NCBI GenBank assembly: GCA_945643635.1 | Contig: CALZFC010000248.1 | Span: forward strand, 1,492,501 to 1,556,500 | Length of the DNA stretch: 64,000 bases | Source of the DNA: Allodiplogaster sudhausi | Lineage: Eukaryota; Nematoda; Chromadorea; Rhabditida; Diplogasteridae | Direction of reading: 5' to 3' | Part shown: in pieces, positions 23,157 through 33,861 of the stretch | Position numbering within the stretch: the stretch's first letter is position 1 | How the letters are laid out: every line of letters starts with the position of its first letter | The notes under the pieces: model-generated | What the model was told of the DNA's origin: nothing | What the model saw: the letters and a program-made list of their open reading frames with translations, nothing else | Databases searched by the model: none | Program-made: the position numbers and the translations under genes

Positions 23157-23622
23157 CCCCCTCTTTCGCACTCTCTCTCTCTCTCTCCCTCTTTCGCACT
23201 CTCTCTCTCTCTCTCTCCCCTCTTTCGCACTCTCTCTCTCTCCCTCTTTCGCACTCTCTCTCTCTCTCTCCCCCCCCCTCTTTCGCACTCTCTCTCTCTC
23301 TCCCTCTTTCGCACTCTCTCTCTCTCTCCCCTCTCTTTCGCACTCTCTCTCTCTCTCCCTCTTTCGCACTCTCTCTCTCTCTCTCTCTCTATCTCTCCCC
23401 CCTCTTTCGCACTCTCTCTCTCTCTCCCTCTTTCGCACTCTCTCTCTCTCTCCCTCTTTCGCACTCTCTCTCCCCCCCCCCTCTTTCGCACTCTCTCTCT
23501 CTCCCTCTTTCGCACACTCTCTCTCTCTCTCTCCCCCCTCTTTCGCACTCTCTCTCTCTCTCCCCCCTCTTTCGCACTCTCTCTCTCTCTCCCCCCTCTT
23601 TCGCACTCTCTCTCTCTCCTCT

Positions 23623-23664
<42 letters not shown>

Positions 23665-23756
23665 CCTCTTTCGCACTCTCTCTCTCTCCCTCTTTCGCAC
23701 TCTCTCTCTCTCTCTCTCTCCCCCCTCTTTCGCACTCTCTCTCTCTCCCTCTTTCG

Positions 23757-23789
<33 letters not shown>

Positions 23790-23914
23790 CTCTTTCGCAC
23801 TCTCTCTCTCTCTCCCCCCCCCTCTTTCGCACTCTCTCTCTCTCCCTCTTTCGCACCTCTCTCTCTCTCTCTCTCTCCCCCTCTTTCGCACTCTCTCTCT
23901 CTCTCCCTCTTTCG

Positions 23915-23955
<41 letters not shown>

Positions 23956-24139
23956 GCACTCTCTCTCTTCTCTTTCTCTTTCTCTCTTTCTCTGTCCTCC
24001 CCCTTCGTTCTCTCTCTCTCTTCTCTCTCTCATCCTCTATCTCCATTTCCTTCAGCTTCACTCTGTCCGTGACAATCCCGTCTTCAAGGGAATTCTCTCA
24101 TTCGAGTTCGATGGCTGCAATCTCGCGATGCAGGTTTGA
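21131..24139 (+). CDS. Unidentified protein of about 218 aa, possibly LRR-like
   Basis: Not recognised. Exons: 21131-21227 (ATG 21131), 21448-21566, 22080-22195, 22380-22431, 22542-22562, 22788-22907, 23050-23097, 24056-24139. All junctions keep phase, giving 217 codons plus a final GTT and TGA at 24137-24139 if the last exon is not spliced further. The peptide has recurring leucine-rich stretches (HLRLFVDEEG, LKLELGFHSFEMAP, VIELSIPWKKPP, SFLRSLRVYPF, LCHLTLSKL, ILSFEFDGCNL). This recalls the irregular LRR-like tails of nematode F-box proteins, but no F-box is seen. The small exon 22542-22562 is the least certain. The intron 23098-24055 is almost entirely a CT-rich minisatellite. Confidence 0.65.
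23107..24050. repeat. CT-rich compound minisatellite with TTTCGCACT anchor
   Basis: About 0.9 kb made of roughly 25-35-bp units, each a (CT)n or C-rich run followed by CCCTCTTTCGCACT. The anchor TTTCGCACT recurs dozens of times. Run lengths vary, so long false reading frames appear on both strands (Ser/Leu-rich and Arg/Glu-rich). Confidence 0.95.
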
Positions 24140-25267
24140 TAATAATAATTGCCGTGAAACTTTTTATTCAAAATTGCCGCCGATTTGCGGAGTTAGGAGT
24201 TTCTGGCCGCAGAATCGCATCAATTACGTTGTCCAATTCAGTTGCAAACCTATGTATACTACGTAAAATTAAATGCTCTTTCTTACAAAAGCAAAACTAT
24301 GGCGCCTTCTGCTCAAAAAATATCAGAAACTGGCGAAAAAATGCCGAATTCAAGACGCAGAAAAAAGGTTTTTGCCAAAAAAAGTGTTGAAAAAGTGCAA
24401 TTAAAGAAAAGTCATGCGTTCTTTGGAACTACTTTCTTAGTTTTAAGAAGACAAATCGAATGATCACTCTAATGTTGCACATTGTTAAGGTTGAAACGAT
24501 TTATGCCAATTTTCCTGCTCACCAGTTTGAGCAAAAGTGAATGTTCAAGCGGAAATTAGGCTACCATTACGTGCTCCAATCCGTTGGTTAACCATTGTAT
24601 TTGGGGTTATAAATGCTCCTCTTTCACGTGGTGGTGTCGTATCCGCGCCCTCAAAACGTTTTCGGGCCCAAACTGCAAACATGATATATTTGGGTGTCAA
24701 TATGACCCCTTAAATGAATTTTTTTCAAAACATATTGTACGACTTTTTTATGCCCCTGGGATTGCTGAACGTTATAAACTTTTCAAAATTCAATTTCGTT
24801 GAGTTTACAAAAAGTTATGGCTGTTTAACTCATTTCGACATTTCGAGGTATACTGTGTTGAAAAACGAAAATAAATTTTAGAAAAAAATGTTTTTGGAAT
24901 CCCCATAGGGTGCTACAGTAACCCTTCAAATAAAATTAAAATCAAAAAAATAATTTTATTCCCTGCATTACCTTAATAGGCCCGTGGTCGAATCTCTCAG
25001 ACAGGCTCTCTTAAGTGAAAGTTAGTCTGAGGAATGAAGAAAGGAAATATGAGGAGTGGTGTGCGAGGAGCGGTCTTTTGTTGATCGGATAGAACCAGAC
25101 AATATAATCGTTTACTGTTAAAATTATATTCCTTTTTATTTGTTAATAGACATTTTTGCATTTATTTTATTTAAAACTTTTGACAAAAGAGAGCGTGTGA
25201 TAGAGCGAGTAAGCGAGAGAGAGAGAGAGAGAGAGAGTGAAAAGAGAGAAAGAGATCCCACACTTAC
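24140..25267. other. AT-rich gene desert
   Basis: No exon is supported. The sequence looks like degraded interspersed repeat and includes CTACAGTAACCC at 24913-24924. A GA run lies at about 25214-25237. Confidence 0.4.
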
Positions 25268-25363
25268 CATCTCACAATAAGGCTCGAATGAAGTGGAGGC
25301 CAAAACCGTGCACGGATCGCACTTCCACTTCCTGTCCTCGGCTGCCTCCCACTCGTTGGCTCC
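25268..25363 (-). CDS. Isolated candidate exon (32 codons) of an unidentified minus-strand gene
   Basis: The segment has an acceptor (TTAACAG) and a consensus donor (GTAAGTGTG), and is 96 nt open in phase 0, encoding a Trp/Cys-containing peptide (ANEWEAAEDRKWKCDP, FEPYCEM). No neighbouring exon was found. A MULE-like MITE lies 10 bp beyond its acceptor side, so the upstream part may have been displaced or lost. Confidence 0.35.
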
Positions 25364-25373
25364 CTGTTAATCC

Positions 25374-25770
25374 GGCGTCCCGACATTTCGTCAAAAGACA
25401 CTTCGTCAATTGACGTTTCGTCAAAATTTTTGGTTACATTTCGTCAATAGGCATTTCGTCAAAAAAAATTATCTTGGCGACTTTTCGTCAAACAGACACT
25501 TCGTCAAACGACTTTCCGTCACATTTTTTATTATTAATTATTTGTCATGTCTTACTGGCGAGCTTTATTCGAAAATGAAAATGGTAATAAATTGACGAAA
25601 TGTCTACATTAGAAAAAAAAGTGACGGAAAGTCGTTTGACGAAATGTCTATTTGACGAAAAGTCGCCAAGATAAATTTATTTTGACGAAATGCCTATTGA
25701 CGAAATGTAACCAAAAAATTTGACGAAACGTCAATTGACGAAGTGTCTTTTGACGAAAAGTCAAGGAACC
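25374..25770. mobile_element. MULE-like MITE, 397 bp, with 8-bp TSD
   Basis: The flanks are the exact duplication GTTAATCC at 25366-25373 and 25771-25778. The arms (about 160-180 bp each) are inverted copies built from repeated TTTCGTCAA / TTGACGAAA and ACTTCGTCAA words. The right end, GACGAAAAGTCAAGGAACC, resembles the right end of the 7074-7925 element (GACGAAAAATCATGGAACC). There is no coding capacity. The shared ends imply the same superfamily and possibly the same transposase source. Confidence 0.82.
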
Positions 25771-25778
25771 GTTAATCC

Positions 25779-26287
25779 ACTTGGCTCTCTTCATTGTTTC
25801 CTTTGACAACAGAGTTCAAGAATATCAGGTTGCCCATTTGTATACTTGTTTTTTTGACATTTTGCCTCGTGTTTGTTAAAAATATCAATTTATGGACTGC
25901 CTTTGCCTCGCCAGAACCAAGAGTTCTTAGGCTTTCTGTTTATAACATAAGTAAACCACCTTGTGAATCTCTCACTCTCTCCTCTGTGTCTCTTTCTCGG
26001 CACGGAGGGTACCCGCCCTTAAAAAATTCCGGAAATTTGACACAGCGAATACCGTATTTTTCTGCGTTGCGCCCGTTTCATGCGTCGCGGCAAGGCACAG
26101 CATACAGCTCTGCCGAGCCCGCCTCCCAATGCATCGATCGAAGTGATTTAAACTCCCTCCAAAAGTTTGAGCATTCGTCTTGGGCGGGAAAAAGACGCTT
26201 GGATGTATTAACAACTGGCGTTGTTACTGGTCTTGTTTTCGATGTTCAACTTGTTTATCCTTTTCCTCTTTTTGTTAAAGGTCAATC
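25779..26287. other. Intergenic region before the RGG-protein gene
   Basis: A long frame (25794-26405) runs through here but has no coding character and overlaps the start of the next gene in another frame. No supported feature. Confidence 0.3.
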
Positions 26288-26806
26288 ATGGGCGAGTACA
26301 ACAATGGATTCGGAGGGCTTCAGCGGCTACGGCGGATTCCACCCCCCGCCGCCGCCGCCTGCATCGACGTTCGTTTCTAGCTGTAAAGCTAGCAGAAAAA
26401 TATGATTCCTCGCTCTTCTTCAGCATTTCGAGCTGGCTGGCGCGCTGAAGATGGTCTTCGCCGCAAACCACTCCATCATCAAGAACGCACTCGGCGAGAT
26501 CAAGAAGTCGGACCCCTCCTTCTTCTCCGACCTTTGGTTAGCCAACTGTTCTTCAACAGTTATAGTCGCTTTTATTTGTTGTAGTTTTAGCCACCGCGAC
26601 CGACCTCGCCCGTATAGGGGAGGACGAGGCGGCTACACGGGGCTTCGCGGCGGAAGACGCGGCGGCTTCCACGCCGCCCAGGATAAGGAGTTCGTGGAAG
26701 AAGAGGAGAAGCCAGCCGAGAAAGGGCACGGGTCCGTCTATTGTTCTCGTAAATGCTGAGGACCTCGTGAATGTTTAATTGCAGTTATACCCTCTCGGCC
26801 GAGTAG
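26288..26806 (+). CDS. Small RGG-box protein (118 aa), function unknown
   Basis: Exons 26288-26368, 26424-26536, 26591-26731 and 26785-26806 join in phase to 119 codons including TAG 26804-26806, with GT donors throughout. An alternative start at 26304 would need a GC donor, so ATG 26288 is preferred. The N-terminal part contains IDHFELAGALKMVF and NALGEIKKSDPSFF. The C-terminal half is RGG-rich (RGGRGGYTGLRGGRRGG) followed by an acidic tail (EEEEKPAEKGHG). RGG boxes usually bind RNA or are arginine-methylated. No specific family is assigned. Confidence 0.6.
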
Positions 26807-28360
26807 TTCGAACAGCTCATGGCAAGGATGGTAAGAAAGAGCAGCTCGAAGAAGAAAGAAGATGAAGGAGAATGACGACGAGGAGAATGGAAGGGAGAGT
26901 AAGGAGAAAAACTCCTGTTGTTGTGTTGTTACGTTTATCTGATGATAAACACTTGTTTTCTTCATCAAAATCAAGACGTTTATTTTAAAAAAAACATTAA
27001 AAAAATGGAATGGATTGGGGTCTCGCGGGGTCCTTCCTAATAGAGGGGGAAGGCCTCCTTGTCGTCTTCTTTCGGAGTCGTTCGGAAAGGAGGGGGGGGG
27101 GCTCGTCTTCCGTTGCTGCCTCCGCCTCTTCCACTCGAAGAATCCTGCAAGTAAAATTAATGTGATGTATTGAGATTCAGCGATAAATTTTTATTAATCT
27201 TGCTTGGTATCATGTTCACCACACCGAGGTGGTATTAAGCCACTGCTCTAAGATATTAACAGGTTTTAGCTATTCTGATAAACGTTTTTTCTTCCTTTAC
27301 AGATCACCCTTAACAATCAACAAGGAAAGAAGTAAGTATGAGAACGAATCTCCGAGACATGAATGAGCTCCAAAACATGAATGTCATTCTGAAACCGCAA
27401 GTCACTGCCCACGAGAGTCTGTTGGAAGAAAGTAAAACCAATGATGAACACAAGCTCAAAAAGATCGAGCAGCAACACACTGATCAGATCGCTAACCTCG
27501 AACGCAACCATACTACTCGCTTGACTCAGATGACAGAGGAACATAAAAAGTAAAAGGGATGATTGGAGTTGTTCCCGAGGAAAGGAAGAGAGAAATCCAT
27601 AGAAATGTCTGTCTCGCAGTCTGCCGGTCGCTCGGAGTTCCACTTCTCACACCAAAGAAACTGACACCAGCCCAAGACAGCCTCATTACTTCCCAATTTC
27701 TGCAACACACAACACACAGCAAACACAAACACATTTATATTTTAACCAAATATAAAGGGGGGGGGGAACAAGGGGGAAGAAGGTGGGGTCCAACCTTCGC
27801 GGGGACAGGCCACGAGTCGAGCACACACCAGTCATCCAGAGAGCACTGCTGCAATAAAGAAATGTTATTCCTTTCAACGATGCCCTATTTTCAACAAAAT
27901 CGGTAATGTTAAGTAAAACAAAAGTAAAAAGATATTACAACAAATGAAACAGCTGCCAACCCATTTGAATAGGATGTGTAGAACTAAAAAGTGCTATATA
28001 ATTCAAGCAAAAAGCTTCAACGAAACTATACCTTTGGACGACTCTGCCGCCGCGAAGAAGCGCTTCCTCGCATCTCGTCGCATCTGCTTCTCTCAGAGCA
28101 GAAACTATCGCTCGATAACTGAAAATAGGCTTCACCCTCGTATTAAAATTAATTCGCTGACCTGATATTCGTAAAATTCCTTCATAAAATTTGCTCGCAA
28201 TAGAGCTCCTCAAAAAGCAGAACCAAAACGTTACCTGAAAACACAAAATTCTTCAGTGGATGACAAGAATAATCTGAAACAACAATACAAAAGTTTATAA
28301 GCACCCCAAGAAGTGACGCAAGTCTCAATAAACGAGTACGTTATCGCCAGAATTGCGATT
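26807..28360. other. Region with a coiled-coil ORF but no confident gene
   Basis: The + strand frame 27338-27553 encodes 71 residues with heptad-like, charged sequence (LLEESKTNDEHKLKKIEQQ). It is preceded by a possible small exon after an acceptor near 27300. It could be part of a coiled-coil or intermediate-filament-like gene, but neighbours with matching phase were not found. The rest shows no supported exon. Confidence 0.3.
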
Positions 28361-28845
28361 TCATAATTCGATCTCGAACTCAGGAGGAATCATCTCTGAG
28401 GCTGCCCACTCGGCCCGGAACTCCAAGAACTCCACCACCTCCTTCAGCACGGGCGAGGCAATCATGCTCAGGTGCACTTCGTTCAGGTTGGCTGGGCTAG
28501 ATAATGCAAAAGAGGGAGTTTGAAGATGAACTTTTTGGAGTGAATGGTGGCTAAAATACTCCTTTTTAAAGGATTCAATCAATGCAAACGGATGAACTAA
28601 AAAAGAGGGGAGATTTCCGGGTTCAAAAGCCATTTAATTAGTTCGTCGATCAATATGCAACTCACAATCCCCTTCAGGCCCGGAGATCATTGCCTTGATA
28701 GTCGACGACTGGAGAGCGAGTTTTTGATGCTGAATTCCTGTCCATCCGAAGAGATCAGACGGACAACTTCGTCAGATTCGCGGATCTCCGCCGAATCAGC
28801 AGAAGTAACCAAGCAAGGGCTGCTATCGGAGTCATCGGAGGACAT
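28361..28845 (-). pseudogene. Elongin C-like copy with a frameshift and shortened C-terminus
   Basis: Two exons on the minus strand: 28666-28845 (ATG 28843-28845) and 28361-28491 (stop 28361-28363), joined at phase 1. The sequence matches Elongin C in order: VVRLISSDGQEFSIK, then STIKAMISGPEGD, then NLNEVHLSMIASPVLKEVVEF. Known role: Elongin C is the SKP1/BTB-fold adaptor joining BC-box proteins to CUL2/CUL5 ligases and is part of Elongin. Between SIKN and the STIKAM segment the frame shifts by one next to an AAAAA run, so either one base is missing or the copy is dead. The protein ends at IPPEFEIEL, where Elongin C normally continues with a conserved last helix. Confidence 0.75.
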
Positions 28846-29889
28846 TATGAAGCTGTCGAAGGCTTGAAGAATTGGCAGAAATTAACGGGTATGGCTGATT
28901 CATTTAGATATGATGCGAAAAATAGTTGACAGGTTAGAAGGTCCAATAAGCTGCAAATGTTCTGGATTAGCGGCGCTGTTGACATCAATTGAAAGAGCTG
29001 AATGCGGTCAATTTCCAATACTAGCATGAATTAGATCTCTAGATCAACGTGAAGAAATCACAACGCAACGTGACAGACACAAGAGACGAAATGGCCATAA
29101 CGTTATTTGCTAGAGGCAAGCAACAACGAAATTCGGACATAACCATTTGCGGTGCTCAAAGATGAGAAAACGATGCAGGATGAGGTAAACAAAGCGCAAT
29201 TAAGTAGATATAATATAAAAAGCACCACGTTAACACGTTCAAAGAAAGTGAAAAATTGCTTCGATTTCACTTGGTACAGCAAAATACAGAAGAATAAGAT
29301 TTCGAGCGATTAAAAGGCCATTAAAGGAAAAAAAAAACTTGAACACGACACAGAAGATACTCCGTAACAACTTGCAGAAGGGAAATTGCCTCTCGCTCGC
29401 TCCATTCTCATCTCATACGTAGATTAGTTCAAAAATTTACTGTCAATTACAAAACAGTGTTTACTTTAATGTATTACGGTTTCGGCGCACTAAATTAACC
29501 CCTTCTCAAAATTTTTGTGTGTTTTAACGCTGTGGTTGTTGCTGGTTTGTGTTGTTTTATTTGCCGTCGGTCGTTCTGGTAATGAAATGCCGTTACGAAC
29601 TTGACCGTGCTACGTTGTCAAGTAACTGATCTTCTCTATTCTTTTATGTCTTTTTATCGATCAGTATCTTTTTCGTTGTTCGCTCGACCGCTGGAAAAAT
29701 TGGGGAAATTTTTCATCTGACTTGCCCCACTTAAACCGATTTTATCTTAGGAAACTGGAGCCCGAATTCATCGTGCTTCTTATGCAAGAATCTCTTGTCA
29801 TTGACTTTTTGATGGTATCTTTTTGCCGAATGCATCTTTCATCGCTGGCTCTTTCTCTTAGGTACTCGGGCAACAGCTGTTGCGAGAAA
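28846..29889. other. Intergenic, no supported feature
   Basis: The segment is AT-rich without a convincing exon. It separates the divergent Elongin C-like copy (minus) from the next + strand gene and may hold both promoters. Confidence 0.4.
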
Positions 29890-31821
29890 ATGGAGCAAAA
29901 GATGGAGACGAGTTCGGAGGCCGGCGAAGAGGAGCCAATTCGAGATCGAGCACAGGTCTCTTGCTGCTCCATCCATAAGGATTGCCGTTTTCATTTGCAT
30001 GAATTAACCCTGACGCATTGGTTGCTTGCGTTTTATTTTTAAAAAAAAACCCTTTTCTAGCTTGTATAAGGCTGTATTTTGGTGTGGGGGAGGGGCTGAA
30101 CTTGCATTTATTCGACTTGTGTGCGCAAGGATCTAATCCGCGCTCTGCTCCACGGCGTGCACGAATCGGACCGCCGCACTCAGGCATACATCAAGGCCCT
30201 CGGGCACGCCAATCTGGCTCTCCGCGACAACGAGCACATTCTTCAGGAGATTTGTCAGATTTTCTTTTTTTTTTTCTTTTTTTTCTGCAATTCTCCCTCA
30301 TTGATTATAACTCATATGATATATTCTTCCTTACTATTAGAATTTTTCTAATGAATATAGGATGATGCTACATCTCAGTAAACTTGTTTCCTCACATTTG
30401 ATTTATTCATTCTGCAAATGCTTAGCTTTCTACTTTCTTCACTCGGAATGGGTTGAGAAGTTTGATTGTAGAAGAAGAAGATCTGATCATGCTACTTTGT
30501 TGCTCAAGAGTGTGTGTTTGTTTCTTTCCAGCCATTACCTTTTACTATGATGAGGTGAAAATGGTTTTGAGTGAAAAGAAGTTAGAATGACGTATTATCC
30601 CGCTCTTAGGGAACTTGAGCGAGAGCAACCTGGGCGTATTGACTCTCGAAGATCTTTGCTCCATCAACTCCGCTTCCGAAATGTTAAAGGTTTTTTTTAA
30701 TATTTTGTTTAATTCTTTTCAAATATAGTTTCATTTGAAAAGTTTCACGGGTAATTTATTTTTTTGATTGGTTTTTTTTCGCCATGGATTTCCCGCTTTC
30801 CTTCAATTGATTGTTCTTTGAAGTTACCCCTTCTCGTCTTGTCTTTTATATTTTTCTTCTACTCTATTTTCTTGCTATTTTTTCCACCGTTGTGGCCTCG
30901 TTTGTCGTTATTCTTCCCCATCTTCCTGACAGAAGCAATTAATTTTTTTAACAGTTATAATTAATTTCTTTTCCACAGTCACTGCGCACGCTTCACGTCT
31001 TCACGCTGGAGCGCGAGAGAAATCTGGCGCTCGGTCGGACGTGGTCCTCTCCCGAAAGTGGAGCGGCGGCTTGCGCGAGTGGAGCGGCAGCTGCCGCCAG
31101 CAACGGGCCGAGACCGAGTCCGCTTAGTCAGTGTTCTCTACAACAGAGAATGAATACCGCTCTCTACGGCTTGGTGGGTTATCGGCCCCGAATAGCAAGG
31201 TGTAGGGAATGAAAACAGAACTTATTCATCAAAATTAGGGTGTGGTACGGTTCCGCGAAGGCTAACAATAAGGTTGCCGGCACTTCAATCTTTATTCGTT
31301 TTATGGTCCTACTCCCCAAAAAGTGCCTTTAAAGTTTTTTTTTGTTCATAATCATATCTTTAGATCTCCTTGCTATTTAGAAATTAGATATCCGCCCCCT
31401 TATATTTTATTGATTGTTTTCCAGGTGCATTCTCTGAACAGTCTCCACCGTTGCTACCGCGCGCTCAGGTATTTTTCTTCATTTTATTTTTCTGACCTTC
31501 TCTTCTGTTACTTTTTTTCTTTATTTGGTTTCACTCTCTTCTTTTGTCTCTATCTCTCCGTCCTTGTCTTTTCACTCACTCTCCACCACTCTCTATCTCT
31601 CTGTCTCCCTCTCTCAGTTTCTCTCTCTCTCTCTCTCACTTTATCTCTCTCTCTCTCACTTTATCTTTCTCTCTCTCACATCTCTCCCTCACTTTTTCTC
31701 TCACTCACTTTATTCTCTCTCTCATCTCTTCCTCACGTTCTCTCTTTCACTTTATCTCTCTCTCTCTCTCTCTGTGTCTCTCTCTGTCTCTCATCTCTTC
31801 CTCACTTTCTCGATCTCTCTC

Positions 31822-31852
<31 letters not shown>

Positions 31853-31932
31853 ATTTCATATCTTCCTCATTTTCTCTCTCTCACACACTTTATCTCTCTC
31901 TCATCTCTTCCTCACTTTCTCGATCTCTCTCT

Positions 31933-31973
<41 letters not shown>

Positions 31974-33048
31974 AATTCCAGACCTCGGCCTCTCAGTCCC
32001 TGCTCGGCAGTCGCCAGAGTGAGTCCTGCGACTCTTTCTTCTCTCTCCCTCTCTACAATGAGCTGCTTCGTTTCTCTGATGGCCGAGACATGGAAAACGC
32101 GACTGCCAGACTCCCGCCACACTTTGTTTCTTCTTTTCTTTTATGTTTTTATTTCTAAAAAAGAATTATGGTTTTTTCCTAGGATTTAATAATGTAAACT
32201 ATTTTGGTTAGCGGAAACGAAAAGAAACTGCTGTTTTTTTATCGAATGAACTTATTACAATCTGTCTGCAGTCAGAAAAGTAAACAATGAAATAAATTAA
32301 CAGCTCCAGAAAGGAGGAAACCGAAAAGGGTTGTTAAGACTTATTGTTTGAGAAGATTTTGTTTACACTTTTTCAATTCCAATATTGTTGTCTTTGACAG
32401 ATTTCGCCCTTTCCTCTCGTGGGGCAACAGCAATTCCATCTTCTGTCGTCTCCTGCAAGGCCCGTGGTGCGATATATTTATTATTAAATTAAATTTAAGA
32501 TAAGAAAAAACTTTAAAATTTAGTTTAGATACTTTCAAAAGAGACTTGTTTTTTATCGATTATTAACCAGCTATTATCTGTTTCTGTGTCTAACCAACTA
32601 GTATTTTTAACGCAAGCCATGCAGCAATCAATATAACAATAACCTTACAGTCAGTGCCATTTCAGCCGATGCCACATCCTTTCATGTTTCCTCCGCGTCT
32701 GCCAATGATCATGCCCTACATGGATCCATATGTCAGAGATTATTTATTTATTTATTTACTGACTTGTATGTTATTATGTTTTATAAAGTTATTTTGTAAC
32801 CAAAATGCCTACCATTTCATTTACCTTTTTTCTTTAGTCCGCCATGTACGCTCACTCTTCATTCTTCAGTCAAAGGTTAAAAGAGTAGATTAATAAAGAC
32901 GTATATTTCCACTAAGATTAAGTCTTTTTTTTTAGATATGATCTGTATAAGCCTTCTATAGTTTTAGATCGCTTTATTCTAAACGTCTTATGAATATGTT
33001 ATAAAAACATTTATTATTTTATTTAGTAACGCCTGTGAGAGGAACTGA
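29890..33048 (+). CDS. Unidentified 249-aa protein with proline-rich C-terminus
   Basis: Not recognised. Ten coding exons: 29890-29955 (ATG 29890), 30130-30253, 30610-30689, 30979-31173, 31425-31468, 31982-32018, 32401-32463, 32651-32731, 32838-32875, 33027-33048. They total exactly 250 codons including TGA 33046-33048, every junction in phase. The N-terminus is acidic (ETSSEAGEEEP). A helical region follows (DLIRALLHGVHESDRR, AYIKALGHANLALRD, LGVLTLEDLCSI, LHVFTLERERNLAL), then an Ala/Ser/Pro linker, then a Pro/Met/Phe/Tyr-rich tail (FQPMPHPFMFPPRLP, MPYMDPY). The first exon may extend 5' of 29890 as non-coding leader from an acceptor at 29861. Function unknown; the tail suggests a low-complexity interaction region. 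Confidence 0.65.
31600..31972. repeat. CT-rich microsatellite in an intron
   Basis: (CT)n runs interrupted by CACTTTAT, CATCTCTTCCTCA and similar words, filling the intron between exons 31425-31468 and 31982-32018 up to the acceptor. Confidence 0.9.
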
Positions 33049-33861
33049 ACGCGCGAGAATCGGTAAACCAGTCATGGTCAAGGAGGACGTGAATTGTATG
33101 GTTTTTTTTCCGCTATGCAAATGACTTCTATCCTTTTCAGCTTAAGTTGTTGCTTCGTAAACTTTACTGGGGTCATAAGCGTTGTTTCAGGTAATTTTTT
33201 TTTTGAATCTCAAAATATTCAAATGCTAGCTTGTTAATGAATTGGTTGTTTTCTCCTTCTGGCTTATTTACCTCGTAAACGCCTGCTGTTGTTTCTCTAG
33301 AACTTATGAGGAATGCTTGTAAACGCTGTTTGTCAAATAGTAAGTCCGTCGGCTTTACTCGATAAAACATTGAAATATGTGCAAAAAGTACCGGGTACGC
33401 AAGACGATTTGCATAAATTTCCTATCCTGCTCGACTCCGCCCATCTTTTCTTGCATCTCTCGCTTTCCTTCCTCCCCTTTGTGTTTTTCTTGATACTCTT
33501 GTTACACATTTACAAGTATTTCTTTCTTTCGTTCTCCTGCAGATTAGGGACTCAATGAAGACATTGCTCTCCCCTCCACAATTCTCTCCTTTCTCGGTTC
33601 TCCTTTTCATTTTAGATGCACGAGTAGTAGTGATTCTCCAACAATCATTGTTTATCGAAAACAACGTCGATATCAATGTAGCAACGAGGATAAAACTGAG
33701 GACAAAATGGAAATTTAAAGGACAAAATAAAACCAGGAGGAAAGTTACAGAGCAAAAGATTTGAGAGCAACTGAATAGAGAGCAATTGAGAGTGGAATAG
33801 AGAGAGAGAGAGGGAGGAAAAGGGATATGAAGACATCCGGATCGACAGGCTCACGATCCGC
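33049..33861. other. Intergenic; downstream flank of gene D
   Basis: 33424-33697 is homologous to 10498-10755 downstream of gene A. A short GA run at about 33798-33816 lies close to the gene D stop codon, as in the other copies. No gene. Confidence 0.55.

Noticed and set aside
22936..24266. Ser/Leu-rich + strand frames of up to 400 codons and Arg/Glu-rich minus-strand frames up to 247 codons
   Set aside because: They are translations of the CT/GA minisatellite and are open in several frames on both strands. Only the flanking short exons 23050-23097 and 24056-24139 have coding character.
25268..25363. Orphan exon as part of another MATH-BTB gene
   Set aside because: It has W and C residues, but none of the ordered MATH motifs of copies A-F align, and no BTB exon lies downstream on the minus strand.
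25794..26405. 203-codon + strand frame
   Set aside because: No codon bias or domain, and it overlaps the first exon of the RGG-protein gene in another frame. It is probably chance.
27338..27553. Intermediate-filament rod end in the 71-residue coiled-coil frame
   Set aside because: Only weak resemblance (LLEES) and no phase-matched neighbouring exons; kept as an unassigned coiled-coil ORF.
31323..32189. 288-codon + strand frame rich in Ser/Leu
   Set aside because: It reads through an intronic CT microsatellite. The real exons here are 31425-31468 and 31982-32018, supported by phase.
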